Source of the DNA: Lomentospora prolificans
Lineage: Eukaryota > Ascomycota > Sordariomycetes > Microascales > Microascaceae
Assembly: GCA_029532625.1 (NCBI GenBank)
Contig: JARFXM010000006.1
Coordinates: 3,534,001-3,598,000, forward strand
Direction of reading: 5' to 3'
Length of the DNA: 64,000 nt
A program made the position numbers and the translations under genes. The notes under the pieces were generated by a model that made no database searches, had not been told where the DNA came from, and was given only the letters and a program-made list of their open reading frames with translations. This document shows, piece after piece, positions 53,080 through 63,200 of the stretch (positions are counted from its first letter, which is position 1; every line of letters begins with the position of its first letter).

Positions 53080-54039
53080 TATTCACTTTCTTTGTAAGCA
53101 GAAGGCCAACAATGCTTTCGTGTCCATAGGATACCGCCAAGGATATTGGGGTCCATCCCCATCCCTCAGGGCTGTGACAGTCCCACCCTTTAGATATATC
53201 AGAAGTTGGACCACGTCATACTATCCATGCCTAGCTGCCGTCGTTAGAGGAGTGTGGCCAAGTTTGTTAACTCTATCGGCCTCAGCAACGGGCTCCAGGA
53301 GAGTCAACAATTCCTGAACAAGTTTCATAACGTTTCCAGAGTGGCAAGCACCGTGTAATGGGGTCGATCCTTCCTTGTCGCGCGGCTGAGGTCCAGACCG
53401 TGTTCAACGGCATATTTATATAATTCTATGGCAGCTTCACTATGGGCGCACCAGCAAGCAAGGTGGAGCGCTGAGAAATTTGATAGCGTGTCTCTCATAT
53501 GAAAGATCGCCCCGGCTTTGGGGAGAGACCGTATTTGGAGCTCGAGGTTGCGTCAGGCAGCGATATGGAGGGAGGGCGGAGGATCCATCGGCATCCTGTG
53601 CATCGATCTCTTCTTGTTTCATTTCGGCCAACAGTTTGGGCAGACTATCTAGTAGCTTAGGGTCATTTGAGAAAAGGAGGACATGCAGCGGGGTTTCGCC
53701 ATTGACAGACATTTGTGGTGAAAGGCTGGCTTCGGCGGAAATATTCTTGGTTCGTGATACCAATCCCAGAACCTTGCCTGTGTCGCATTCTGCCGACACT
53801 AGCAGTTCGGATTGCAGACCTTTAACAAGTCTTTGCGCTTCAGTTTACGTACCTCTCTTCTCCTGAGAGGAGAGTGAAGGATCATTGAGGTCGCGTATTT
53901 CGTCAGGCATGGCCGTGATTTGAAGCGGCTCGGGCCAGGAATAATATTCGAGGCCGAGTAAATTTGTGTGGTGCGTTGGATGCCAGAGATTCGGAGTTGG
54001 AGAAGGTAACAATCGAGTGATGGATGAGTATCCCCGCAC
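53080..54039 (-). pseudogene. ankyrin-repeat protein pseudogene
   Basis: The minus strand starts at ATG 54039 (MRGYSSITRLLPSPTPN). A 54-nt intron with donor GTACGT would join EKRG to the exon VSAECDTGKVLG. Ankyrin repeats follow: NGETPLHVLLFSNDPKLLDS, then in a second frame NFSALHLACWCAHSEAA and in a third GSTPLHGACHSGNVMKLV and LGHTPLTTAARHG. The first break is a 4-bp tandem duplication (CTCC twice, about 53567-53574) just before what would read ALHIAA, followed at once by TGA (53553-53555). Another frame change lies near 53385 and a TAG follows ARHG. The gene cannot encode the full protein. Confidence 0.75.
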
Positions 54040-54406
54040 TTATTCATCTGCTGGCCAGCCGAAGTGACGGTTTTCCATACTCCCCGTGTAGCGTAAATAC
54101 GATGATGCTTATTCTCCCTTGCTTATTAGACTCATATGGCAATCTGTGCAAAATATTCAATTCAAAGTAGGTCTGGTGTATTTATAGATCTCTTCTGATA
54201 CTTCCTTCCACGGTTAATTACTAATATATTAATATATTAATAAAATCTGACGCCATCGTTACTCCGCATCCTATCTCGTGTATCCCTCACGCCTAAAGCA
54301 AGCGATTTCCCCCCGCGACTACAAGTATTTTCGCGCGCCACACCACGGGCAATTTTATCTTGATCCGACTGGAAACTAACTGAAATCCAGGCCAAAGTTT
54401 GTTAAC
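54040..54406. other. short intergenic between divergent genes
   Basis: It separates the ankyrin pseudogene and the peptidase gene and would hold both promoters. An AT-rich patch (about 54215-54245) is the only feature. Confidence 0.45.
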
Positions 54407-55825
54407 ATGGTTTCCGCCTCTCTCGCGGAGTCGCGTGGCCCAAGCCTGGACAAGGCCTGGCTTGAATCGGAAGTCAACTACCTCGCCTCTCTCAGATCTC
54501 GGCGAACCGGTTCACGCACCCATAATCAACTCATTGACCACATACAAGTCGAACTCGAATCTTTAGGGTTTCAAGTTTCTTCCCAAATGCTCACATTTGA
54601 CTACGATGATACCTCCTCACTTACGCCAGGAAGGCTAAGCATCGACGGTAAAGAAGTAACCGTAGCATCGTCCGTGCCTTACTCAGGCCACACCCCGGAA
54701 GAAGGGGTCAGGGGGCGCCTGATATCTCTCATTAACTCCTCAAACGAACCGGACTGGACCAGGGCGACAGGCAACATTGCTGTACTCAGCATTAGGAACG
54801 GACCCCTGGACCCGCGAGCGGCCTTCCCCCTTTGGGAGGGCTCGCCGGCCTGGGGATCTACATTTACTGGTGTGCCCAGTACGCCGGCAAATACAATCGT
54901 AACGGGCCTGGACAAGGCACGTGAGGCAGGAGTCAAGGGCATAGTGTATTGTTGGGAAAATATCTCAGACGTGCTCGCCTGGCGAGTATACGCGCCCTTT
55001 CACAGCCCTTGGTTCAACATACCCGCGCTTTTCGTTTCCGGCGATGCGGCAAAGTCGGTCCGTCTCGCTGCTGGTTCCGAAGCTGTGGCGACTCTCACCT
55101 TGACGGGGAAATTGATTCCCGACACGCCAACGCGAAACATCTGGGCTATAGTCCCGGGAACTGAGACACCGGAAGAGTCCGTCATCCTGAGCACGCACAC
55201 GGACGGAACCAACTTGGTGGAAGAAAATGGCCACCTAGCGATTGTCAATTACGCAAAGACTTTAGTGGAACATCCGCCCAAACGAACCCATATTCTGCTG
55301 TTCGTCACGGCGCACATCCACTCGGCCCCCTTCTCCAACACGAAACGCTCTACTACACGCTGGCTGCTAGACAATCCCGAGGTGTGGAATGGCTCTTCCC
55401 CTACCGTATTTGCTACTTGTGTCGAACACCTTGGTGCGGTAGCCTGGAAAGAAGACATACAACGAAATACCTACGAGTCTACAAACAAGCCACATGAAGA
55501 GTTACTCTACGCTGCAACTCCTGAGCTTGCCTCGCTGCTTTATGAGAATTGGGACGGTGCGATCCCGGGGTTGACGAGGGTCGCGAATCCTCACAAGGGG
55601 CCCCAGCTGCAGCCCGGAGAAGGGCTACCGCTGTTGCAGGCGGGAATCCCCGAGATATCGCTGATAACAGCTCCGAGCTGGTTGCTGAATGAGTACCCTG
55701 AGCAGTTTGATGAGAGGGCGCTGCTTGACGTGGGGGCTCTCGAAAGGCAGGTGTCGAGTTTAGCAAAATTGTGGAGGGTTGTGGACGGCAAAAAGAAGGA
55801 GGAATTTGGTGTCATTGAGGGCTAG
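54407..55825 (+). CDS. M28-like peptidase with a PA-type insert
   Basis: A single exon of 472 codons. The N-terminal region (LASLRSRRTGSRTHNQLIDHI) resembles the start of M28 aminopeptidases. Residues about 80-240 look like a protease-associated domain, with NTIVTGLDKAREAGVKGIVY and FNIPALFVSGDAA. The metal-site region STHTDGTNLVEENGHLAIV (about 262-280) carries His, Asp and the Glu-Glu pair in the form HTDGxNxxEENG known from an atypical M28 subgroup. The later TAHIHSAPF and the C-terminal part complete the fold. There is no signal peptide. Because the spacing differs from classic M28 enzymes, the activity and even metal binding are uncertain. Substrate unknown. Confidence 0.75.
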   Translation: MVSASLAESRGPSLDKAWLESEVNYLASLRSRRTGSRTHNQLIDHIQVELESLGFQVSSQMLTFDYDDTSSLTPGRLSIDGKEVTVASSVPYSGHTPEEGVRGRLISLINSSNEPDWTRATGNIAVLSIRNGPLDPRAAFPLWEGSPAWGSTFTGVPSTPANTIVTGLDKAREAGVKGIVYCWENISDVLAWRVYAPFHSPWFNIPALFVSGDAAKSVRLAAGSEAVATLTLTGKLIPDTPTRNIWAIVPGTETPEESVILSTHTDGTNLVEENGHLAIVNYAKTLVEHPPKRTHILLFVTAHIHSAPFSNTKRSTTRWLLDNPEVWNGSSPTVFATCVEHLGAVAWKEDIQRNTYESTNKPHEELLYAATPELASLLYENWDGAIPGLTRVANPHKGPQLQPGEGLPLLQAGIPEISLITAPSWLLNEYPEQFDERALLDVGALERQVSSLAKLWRVVDGKKKEEFGVIEG

Positions 55826-55997
55826 AAAGAGTTGAGCTTCCAGTAGCAAAGTCATTCTTGAAGTGTGTGTGTTGCAGACGACGGAAATAGAGTCAAGGAC
55901 AAGAAGAGGAAAAGGCATAAGAAGAGAAAAAAAAAAAGAAAAAAAGAAAAAAAAAAGGAAAAAGTGGCAAAAAAACGGATGTGCCTTCTTTGAAGGC
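55826..55997. repeat. purine-rich A/G tract
   Basis: About 55900-55975 is almost pure A with scattered G on the plus strand. On the minus strand this is a T-rich tract downstream of tRNA-Lys, including a T7 run near 55967-55973, and it may stop Pol III. Phe-rich minus-strand open frames here are artefacts of the tract. Confidence 0.6.
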
Positions 55998-56020
55998 GCA
56001 TTGGGATTTGAGCCCAATGC
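55998..56020 (-). other. 8-bp inverted repeat spanning the tRNA-Lys 3' end
   Basis: GCATTGGG (55998-56005) and CCCAATGC (56013-56020) are perfect complements with a 7-nt loop. The second arm is the tRNA's own 3' acceptor strand; the first lies in the 3' trailer. Confidence 0.8.
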
Positions 56021-56083
56021 GGGGGTCGAACCCGCAGCCTTGAGATTAAGAGTCTCACGCTCTACCGATTGAGCTAACCGGGC
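56011..56083 (-). tRNA. tRNA-Lys (anticodon CTT)
   Basis: A 73-nt gene without intron. The acceptor is GCCCGGT/ATTGGGC, the D arm AGCTC...GAGC, the anticodon arm TGAGA-CTCTTAA-TCTCA with anticodon CTT, and the T arm GCGGG-TTCGACC-CCCGC. CTT reads the Lys codon AAG. Confidence 0.95.
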
Positions 56084-56444
56084 AGGTTATGTAAGCTTGT
56101 TGAATACTGACTGTCCAAAACTCACTTTTGTGGTGGAAATCGAATTTTGCTTAAAGAAAGGCGCCTTGGCTTCGTGGTTAAACGGAAAATTCCATAACTA
56201 CTGGACTCGTGCACGGGTGTGCGAAGGCTCCGCCCCTTTGTTTGGAGTGGCGTTCCGTTCATCCAGCCTCGATACTCATCGAAGACCCCCATCATATAAT
56301 AACCCACTACAGGCCTTCGCGTCCTCATATGAAACGTCAATTTTTTACGCGGCTATCCGAAACAGAGACAGTGAATGGCTTACTTTGCCGATTTCTATTG
56401 TTTTTATTATTATTTTATCTCGCCAAGCATGGATATCACAATTT

Positions 56445-57131
56445 TCACGCCCAGTTCTCCTTGATAACGTCGACAATTACACCATGGTCCAGGTCCTGCG
56501 TGAGACCACTAACCACCACCACAGCTACAATTCCTTCAACGCCCTTGACTCGGATGGGAACGCCACCTCCATGAATGGCGTACTGGCTAGCCTGCTCCTG
56601 AGAAAAGGCAAATTTGGCCCGGAACGCTTCCTGGTCGCCCTTGTACTTGCAATTGAGGAACCAGGTGCTGCAACCCCACCGCAGGACACTGTTGCGCTTC
56701 CTCTGAACCCAAGTCTCGTTATCGGGGAGGGTGCCGGAACCAACCGCGGCTTGGAACAGAACCTGGCCGGTAGCGAGAGTAATGGAGATAACCGTGGGTT
56801 TCTCCGCCGCTAGGGGAAGGAGCCTGGCGTGGAGGAGGTGCCCTAGCTCATATGCATCCTGGCTGGTGAAAGATTCAAAAGTAAACGAATCCCCGTCGGC
56901 CTTGATCGCCTCAAGCTACGTGAATGTTAATTATCGTGTTAGAAAATCGCCAAAACGGCCGCTTTCATGGCTGCCTTCATGATAATGTAGGGGACTAGGG
57001 AGTTCGGAACCTACCTCGGATGGGGGCCCGGGGATAGGACGGGGAGACTCGGTGTTCCGGATCTGCGCTAGGTCGGCCTCTAGCCCGAAACCGCCTTGGG
57101 TATTGCGACGGCGCAAGACACTTTGGGACAT
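56445..57131 (-). CDS. Haem_degrading (DUF336) / UPF0303 family protein, two exons
   Basis: Exon 1 (57131-57015) begins MSQSVLRRRNTQGGFGLEAD. A 99-nt intron (donor GTAGGT, branch CTAAC, acceptor CGTAG) leads to exon 2 (56915-56445); together they encode 195 residues. Exon 2 carries the family landmarks PTVISITLATGQVLFQAAVG, DNETWVQRKRNSVLRWG, YAIHGGGVPIRVKGVEGIVA and VVSGLTQDLDHGVIVD. The relatives include bacterial GlcG/HbpS-like proteins and yeast YBR137W. The latter is a cytosolic protein linked to the Get4/5-Sgt2 tail-anchored protein route; a haem role is not proven. Because exon 2 lacks its own early ATG, a start-codon-based search misses most of it. It looks intact. Confidence 0.88.
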
Positions 57132-57949
57132 GATGGCAGCTGTATTAAAAAATATGTCTGAAGGTCTTGTCAGTTACGCGGGGTTGAGTGAGTGCACACC
57201 GAGAGAAGAACAACATTGAAAGCGTGTAAAAGTTGGACAGAACCTTGAAGTGGAGCCTCCGCTGCTACGGGCCGATTCGATTGCTAAGCGAGTCTCGTGA
57301 CCAGCATTGCGGACCCTTCGATGATTTGGGTTACGCTGAGCAGAGCTAAACGAATTATTGCAGGCGGCCATTATTATTAAACTCTTGAAACAGGCACCTC
57401 TTGGCAGAGTTAGGCTTTTGGGTGGCTCAGATATCTCAAATGCCTGGGCAGGAATGGATACGAATCGTCCATAGTATTCATAATACATGTCGATCGTCTC
57501 GATAGTCCCCTTAGGACTTCTCTATGTCCGGCTTTCGATTGCTACTGCACTTCCTCCTCCCTTTCTCCTAGTCTGTAAACTTTCTTCTCTTGTATATATA
57601 GCATGGTTAATGAAATATCTCGACTTCTCTTGTTGAAGGAACGGTGTTCCAAGATTATAACTCATGGCTATGTTCTTGTGTACCATGCTTGGCTTTAAGA
57701 CCTCAGGAAGGCGTCCTCCCAATGCTGTAACGACGCAACGCTAACAGTTACTAGGTGGCAATCAGTAAATTTACCAATACCAAAAACCCCATATCCAAAC
57801 ACTGCAAGAACGTCATCACAATGCTCTAGGACTAGGGCCGGATATGTAAGCCCCCTTACATATATTCGACACCCATGGTGCAAGCGGCATCAGCGCGCCC
57901 CATACCTCGGAGCGATCTGCTAATGATGCAACCTCGAACAGGAAAACGT
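57132..57949. other. intergenic
   Basis: No supported gene in about 800 bp. It includes the promoter of the Haem_degrading gene. Minus-strand open frames at 57174-57488 and 57522-57722 carry no motif. Confidence 0.4.
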
Positions 57950-58162
57950 CTTGACGTGTAATGTTGGCATCAATTTCACGACTGGGAAATTCCCCGGAGG
58001 CTCTCTCACGGTCATGGACTCACAATTCGGCAATGTTGGCACTGGTATTGTGATTGATCAGAGACCAGACACCAAGGAACAAGACACCATAACCTTGCTG
58101 AACAAGGCATTTTAATACCAGAACACTCCTGTTGTGGTGGATTTCAACTTGTGAAATCTAGT
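57950..58162 (+). pseudogene. beta-helix (GH55-like) gene fragment
   Basis: A plus-strand frame reads VGINFTTGKFPGGSLTVMDS, QFGNVGTGIVIDQRPD and, after a TAA, YQNTPVVVDFNL before TGA. The pattern GGSLTVMDSxFxNVxTGI resembles one turn of a right-handed beta-helix as in GH55 beta-1,3-glucanases. No start, no other domains and two stops: a fragment at most. The family assignment is tentative. Confidence 0.35.
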
Positions 58163-58273
58163 GCTAAATTAACTCGACAATCGCACCGGACCTAAAAGAC
58201 CGCAATACTACATATAGTTCGATGAATAAAGAAAAAAAAAAAAAATTAGGCAAGAAAAAATCAAAAAGAAATG

Positions 58274-58357
58274 CTCCCATACCAGGAATCGAACCAGGGT
58301 CTACGCTGAACACTCAATAATGAGAGAGCGTTATGCTAACCACTACACCATATGGGA
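58274..58357 (-). tRNA. tRNA-Glu (anticodon CTC) with a 12-nt intron
   Basis: An 84-nt gene; the mature form has 72 nt. The acceptor is TCCCATA/TATGGGA with discriminator G, the anticodon stem ACGCT/AGCGT, and the T arm CCTGG-TTCGATT-CCTGG. The anticodon loop reads C-T-CTC-A, then the intron (58309-58320) after base 37, then C. CTC reads the Glu codon GAG. T-rich runs on the minus strand below 58270 can terminate Pol III. Confidence 0.93.
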
Positions 58358-58680
58358 CTGTGATTGGTTGATTGGTGATTTGAAGCGGCGGAACTAGCAC
58401 TTTTAGTGGCACGAGCACATCTGACAACTCTGGCAAGGCTACCAGAGAGGACAGCTTGACTAAACACCTCTCGGCGTCTAGGACATCCACTCATACTGCT
58501 AAGGAGTCGGAATGGCTCGCAGTGTCGGCCGATGGTCAAATGTTCAGCAGGTGGTCAGTCTGCTGGGTCCAATGGTCGGGCGATACTAAAGACAATAATC
58601 TCACTCCAATGATCATGCGCTGATCAGTGGGAATCACAGCACTCAGTCGGAGAAGCCAGTCGTAAGAAGAGAAAAGGCTC
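58358..58680. other. short intergenic
   Basis: No supported gene between tRNA-Glu and the GH3 relic. Repeated GGTCAG/GATCA words near 58530-58630 are too short to call. Confidence 0.4.
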
Positions 58681-59360
58681 GTATGGGTGGGGAGCCCCTG
58701 ATACTCAGACCCTCAGACCAGCGATGGTCCAAATAGGTGCAGGGGAGAGTCCATTCATGCGTCGACCAAGACTTCATGCTTCCCTTGCGGAGCTTGTAAT
58801 ATGGGTGCAACCTGGAACAAGGACTTGATGAGTAAGGTCGGCAAAGGCCTCGGAATGGAAGCAAAGCTGAAGAACGCGGGTGTGCTGTTGGGCCCTACAA
58901 TCAACATCCACCGCCACCCATACGGGAACCACACTTGTGCTCTTCCTCGATTCACAACTTTTGTGCATTCATTCGCTGACCGAACCACAGGCGGCCGAAC
59001 TTTTGAATCGTTCTCCGAAGATGCGATTCTTTCCGGTGAGCTAGCTGTTGCCCTTGTCAAGGGAGCGCGCCTGAACCCCTTTTCGTCTTCGGCCACGGAC
59101 TATCGTATGGCGAGTTTGAATATTCCAACCTCACAGTCCGCGATGCTTGCTCTTCCGATTCGGTCGAAAGCACCTACGATGTTTCTGTTGACGTCCGTAA
59201 CGTATCGAGGATTGACGCAAAGGAAACGGCGCAAGTATATGTCGATGGCGTCCTCAAAGCATTCTCAAAAGTACGGGTACCCGTGGGAAACATTGTCCAG
59301 GTCTCGCTGGAACTTGACAAGGATGCATTTAGTGAATGGAATTCTGACTTGAAGAGTTAA
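58681..59360 (+). pseudogene. GH3 beta-glucosidase pseudogene with a large internal deletion
   Basis: The 5' part reads TSDGPN (about 58718), SCFPCG (about 58773), then WNKDLMSKVGKGLGMEAK, AGVLLGPTINIHRHPYG and GRTFESFSEDAILSGELA, the N-terminal barrel of family 3 enzymes. Between PYG and GRTFES lie 66 extra bases (about 58925-58990) ending in CTGAC...CACAG, an old intron whose donor reads GG instead of GT. At about 59080 the frame shifts directly to FGHGLSYGEFEYS and NVSRIDAKETAQVYVDG, the fibronectin-like C-terminal domain, ending at TAA 59358-59360. Roughly the central 400-500 residues, including the catalytic Asp nucleophile region, are missing, so no enzyme can result. Confidence 0.82.
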
Positions 59361-60278
59361 AGAGATTGGCGCCAAACCATTTATAGTAGAACGTTGGGAA
59401 CGACGCGCGCTGCGTCATCCTCGCTTCCGAATATGCTATCCCAAAGGTTCGCGCTGGATTGTGGTCAGGCCTGTAAACTCGGGGCCGCACTTACAAATTC
59501 TCGATTACATCCACTCTCTCATATAAATAGAAGGAATCCACATACGGAGACCCAAGATCCATCCCGCTCTTCTGATTTTCCACACCATACCTGCTAAGGA
59601 ACAGCAGTAGTGACAATACCCGAGACTCTGGTAAAAACCTTTGTTCAACTCACGTCATTATCCCAAGGCCACTTGAGGTTTAGGGAGTGTCAGTAAGCCC
59701 AAATACAAACAAACCTCTCCGCGGTAGGCTCGGTCAACGCATGCAGCCCCAAGCTTCTTGAACAATGAATTATCATTATTAATGTCCATCTTCGCCTCCA
59801 CTAGAATGGCTTGACGCCAGGTCCTGACTTATTGGGGTACGACTACTGGCGGGGCGTGTAAGGTACGGTGGACTGCGAAGGTGGACAGGCGGACTCGAAT
59901 TCAGTCCGGCTTTGCCCTATCCAATCTCCGTAGCATGTCAGAAGTGGAATTGTGGAGATGGCGCTATTCGAGCCCTTGAATGTCCCCGGAAGCTGGTTCG
60001 TTGGACTTTCAATAAGCGTCCAAAAAGCTCTGTAAGTGTAATTCAGAGAAGTATTGCATTGTAGATAATACAGCGTCCTACATCGGTTAACCGCGCTTGG
60101 TCATATGATATGACATCGGTAGAGGGATTTCCCAAATACTTCATACATCCCCTTTCGTTTTCTTTATTCCCTTATTGTTTGGACTTTGTTTCTATGACAA
60201 ACTTGCAATGCGCCCTACCCCATTCATTGTCCTGGCGCTTGTCACGCTCTTCAGGTATTGTACCCCTTACAACTTTCA
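59361..60278. other. intergenic
   Basis: No supported gene in about 900 bp. Open frames at 59394-59597 and 60110-60358 have no motif. The right end is the 3' flank of the NACHT-TPR gene. Confidence 0.4.
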
Positions 60279-63200
60279 CTAGCTATCTTCCTCCCCTTCC
60301 TGCACAAACCCCTGCATATACTTTTCTCTCAAAGCCGCCTTCCACTCCTCCAGCGTAGCAAGCTTCAGATCATCTTTTGTGGAGCCGCCAACGACTACGT
60401 GTCCGCTAGGAATAGCTTTCCTCGTTGAATAGGAGCAGCCCGGAGCGGCAAAGAAGGTGTGGTGCGGTGAACACTGGAGAGCCGGGGCACCCATCATCCC
60501 CATGTAGTTGGACTGTTTGCCCGCTTTGAAGTCCCTATAACAGGCTTCGTCAACGCAGAAGCGGCCTGGGCAGTCCAGGCATATGCGCATGGGCTTACTC
60601 ATGGTCGTCCACGCTTGTCCGCAGTAGCGGCATGTTTCCCAGATAGAGTACCCCAAGCCCGAGTACCGTAAATCCGAAATCACTGACGCTGTATCACTAT
60701 CGTCGTCTTCTACCGTTTCTTCGTTTGCATTCGTGGGCAGTCCGCCCGGAGGGCCATCGTCTGTACCTCCCTGGGAAACCTCAGCCTCGCCTGCCTCGCC
60801 TGGTCCTTTTTCCTGCTCGCCATCATCGGAATCGGATTGCGGTATCCGTATCAAGACAGCCTCCTCTTTAAATTCCTCTACAAACTTTTTCTCGCCATCA
60901 CGCTTCTCATCCCAGGCCAAAGCTGCCCACATAAACCAGGCTGTTCGGAAATTGTCAAGGTCGCCCAGAACGGCGAGGATGGTTTGCAGGATACTAAAAG
61001 CACTCGCATCGTTATCTTCGATGTCATCCGAGAGAAGCTCAAGTGCGTTCATGATAATGTGGCGGAGACAGGATTGGGCCAGATCGGAGAGTTTGCCGTT
61101 TTTGAACCGAACTTCGTACCGGATAAGACAGCATGCCAAGGTGAGGTGGCGATCGTAGGGTCCAAAGTAGAAGCGCCTTGGGTGCTCGTCAATAAATTTC
61201 GCGAGCTTTTCGCCTAGCTCAAGTCTTCTAGCTTCTGTCTGGTTCTCTGCTATTGCTTCGCGGAGATAATAAATGGCTAAACTCGCTTCTATGTCGATTT
61301 CCGAGTCATATCGAGGCCGGTCCGCCGCCTCCTTGTCAAACTTCATGTTCAGTAAGTCTAGAAGGATACCAAGACCCTCTGATTGCCGCTCGTTATTGGT
61401 AGAGATAAACAGCGTCATTCCATAATGCAGTCGTATATCGAATTGTAACCGGGGCTCCCCGTACGTGTTTGATGCCGCGATGCAAGCAGCGAAGAAAGCC
61501 TTGACGGTGTCCCATCCATCGGCACAATCAGCAGCATGGGCAAATTTATTCTGCATCGGCCAGTCCCACGAGCTGTAATAGGAGCGAAGCATATTCTTGT
61601 TGACGTCTGCAATTAACGGCGACCAGCGGTGGGAGTAACTGGTGAGGGTTTTGATGAATTGCATCCACAACCCCCAGCCTTCCTCACGGTCGTACAGACG
61701 AGCAATGTTTCCGATGATGCGGAAATTGGGATCTCCAAATTCAAGGCTTTGGCGATGGATCGCGGCTGCTTCTACGAGCTTCTCGTTGAGAGGATCGCCG
61801 CTGTCGGGCCCATCAGAGTACAGACTTTTATGCCAGAGTGCCTTTCCGAGCTCCAGCATGATGTTGGCAAGCACTGTTCCCTTACTGGGGTCGTTGAGCC
61901 ATGTTGAATCTTTCTGTCGGGCTTCCTCGATCTGGGCCTTTGCTTTTTGGAGTAAATCGAAAGCCTCCTCGTCAGGAATATTATGATACTGTGGATCGCT
62001 GGAGAGGTATAGAAGGGCGTCCCAGTTTGAAGGGTCTAATTCTAATGCACGCTTGGCCCTCGTCGAGTTTGGTTTTGACTGTGTGTGCCAATGAATCCTT
62101 GTCAGCTGTTCGTAATTCAATGCCATATTCATTTCCCAGGCCGATGTCTCGTTCGTTCTGCCCAGGATTTCTATGGCCCAACGCTCCGCATGGGCTAGGA
62201 AGTCGGAGGAGCACTCATAATTTTCAAAGTAGTCCCTGGCCTCAGAATGCCAGAAATCTTCGTACTCGTGCTGGAGTAGTTTTGCGGTTGCCTCATTCGG
62301 TCCGGTAGGATCGATCCTGGCGAGGTATACCCGGAGAATGTGCATTGCCGCCGAGCGCTCGGAACCTCTGTCATAAAGGCCCGCCATCCTCCCATCGAAG
62401 AGGTGGCGGGCCATTCGCTTGGCGACATACCCGAGGACGACCTCTGTCTTGTTGGACGAGGCATCCTTCGCGCCGCGTAAAAGTTCTCCGGCTAGCTCGC
62501 CGGAAATGCTTTTGGTCACTGCCGAGTCCCTCAACCATTTCACAATCACTTCCGTGGCTTGTCCGCTATAAATCCATTCGACGCGATTATCTTCATACCA
62601 TGAGTCCAACTCCATCCTCTGCTGCGTCCAGAAATCAGGCCGTACCAAGGGGACGAAGAGGCGGTCTATCGGGCCGCTCTCCGTTAACACCCTAACGAGC
62701 AAGGGCCCAACCTGCTCCTTCAAGTTGCGATCAGCTAGGGCTAGGTCCGTGTTCGTTATGTGTACTAATAGAGAATGCATAGCTAGCTTATGCAGTTCTA
62801 TATCACTGGAAAGTTCGTCATCAACCAGAATGTGCAAACAGTCGATAGCGCACAGTATCTGAGCGTTTTCTTTATCATCGTGAATCTTCTCTTTGCGGCC
62901 CACTCCGAGCTTTGTCTCAAAGAACTGTTCGAATCCAAACCTGCGATACAGATCCGGGGGGCAGACAGTATGCAGGAAATGCCTCACGACCTGCACCTCC
63001 GAGTCACGGACGACCCCGAGCAAACCCGTTGTGTTGTCCTCCAAAGCATCTTCCCCCAAAGCTTTTGCGGGGATGCGATCTCGAATCTCAGGGGTTCGCC
63101 AGTCTACACGACCTGCCTCGTCAATCGCAAAAATTGTGTACTTTTCCTGGAGCTTCTGTCGGAACGGAAGCAGTGATAGAGCTGAAAGAGGTTCTGCGGA

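Noticed and set aside
55760..56058. Phe-rich minus-strand open frames with long runs of F
   Set aside because: They are translations of the A/G-rich tract next to tRNA-Lys and overlap the tRNA gene.
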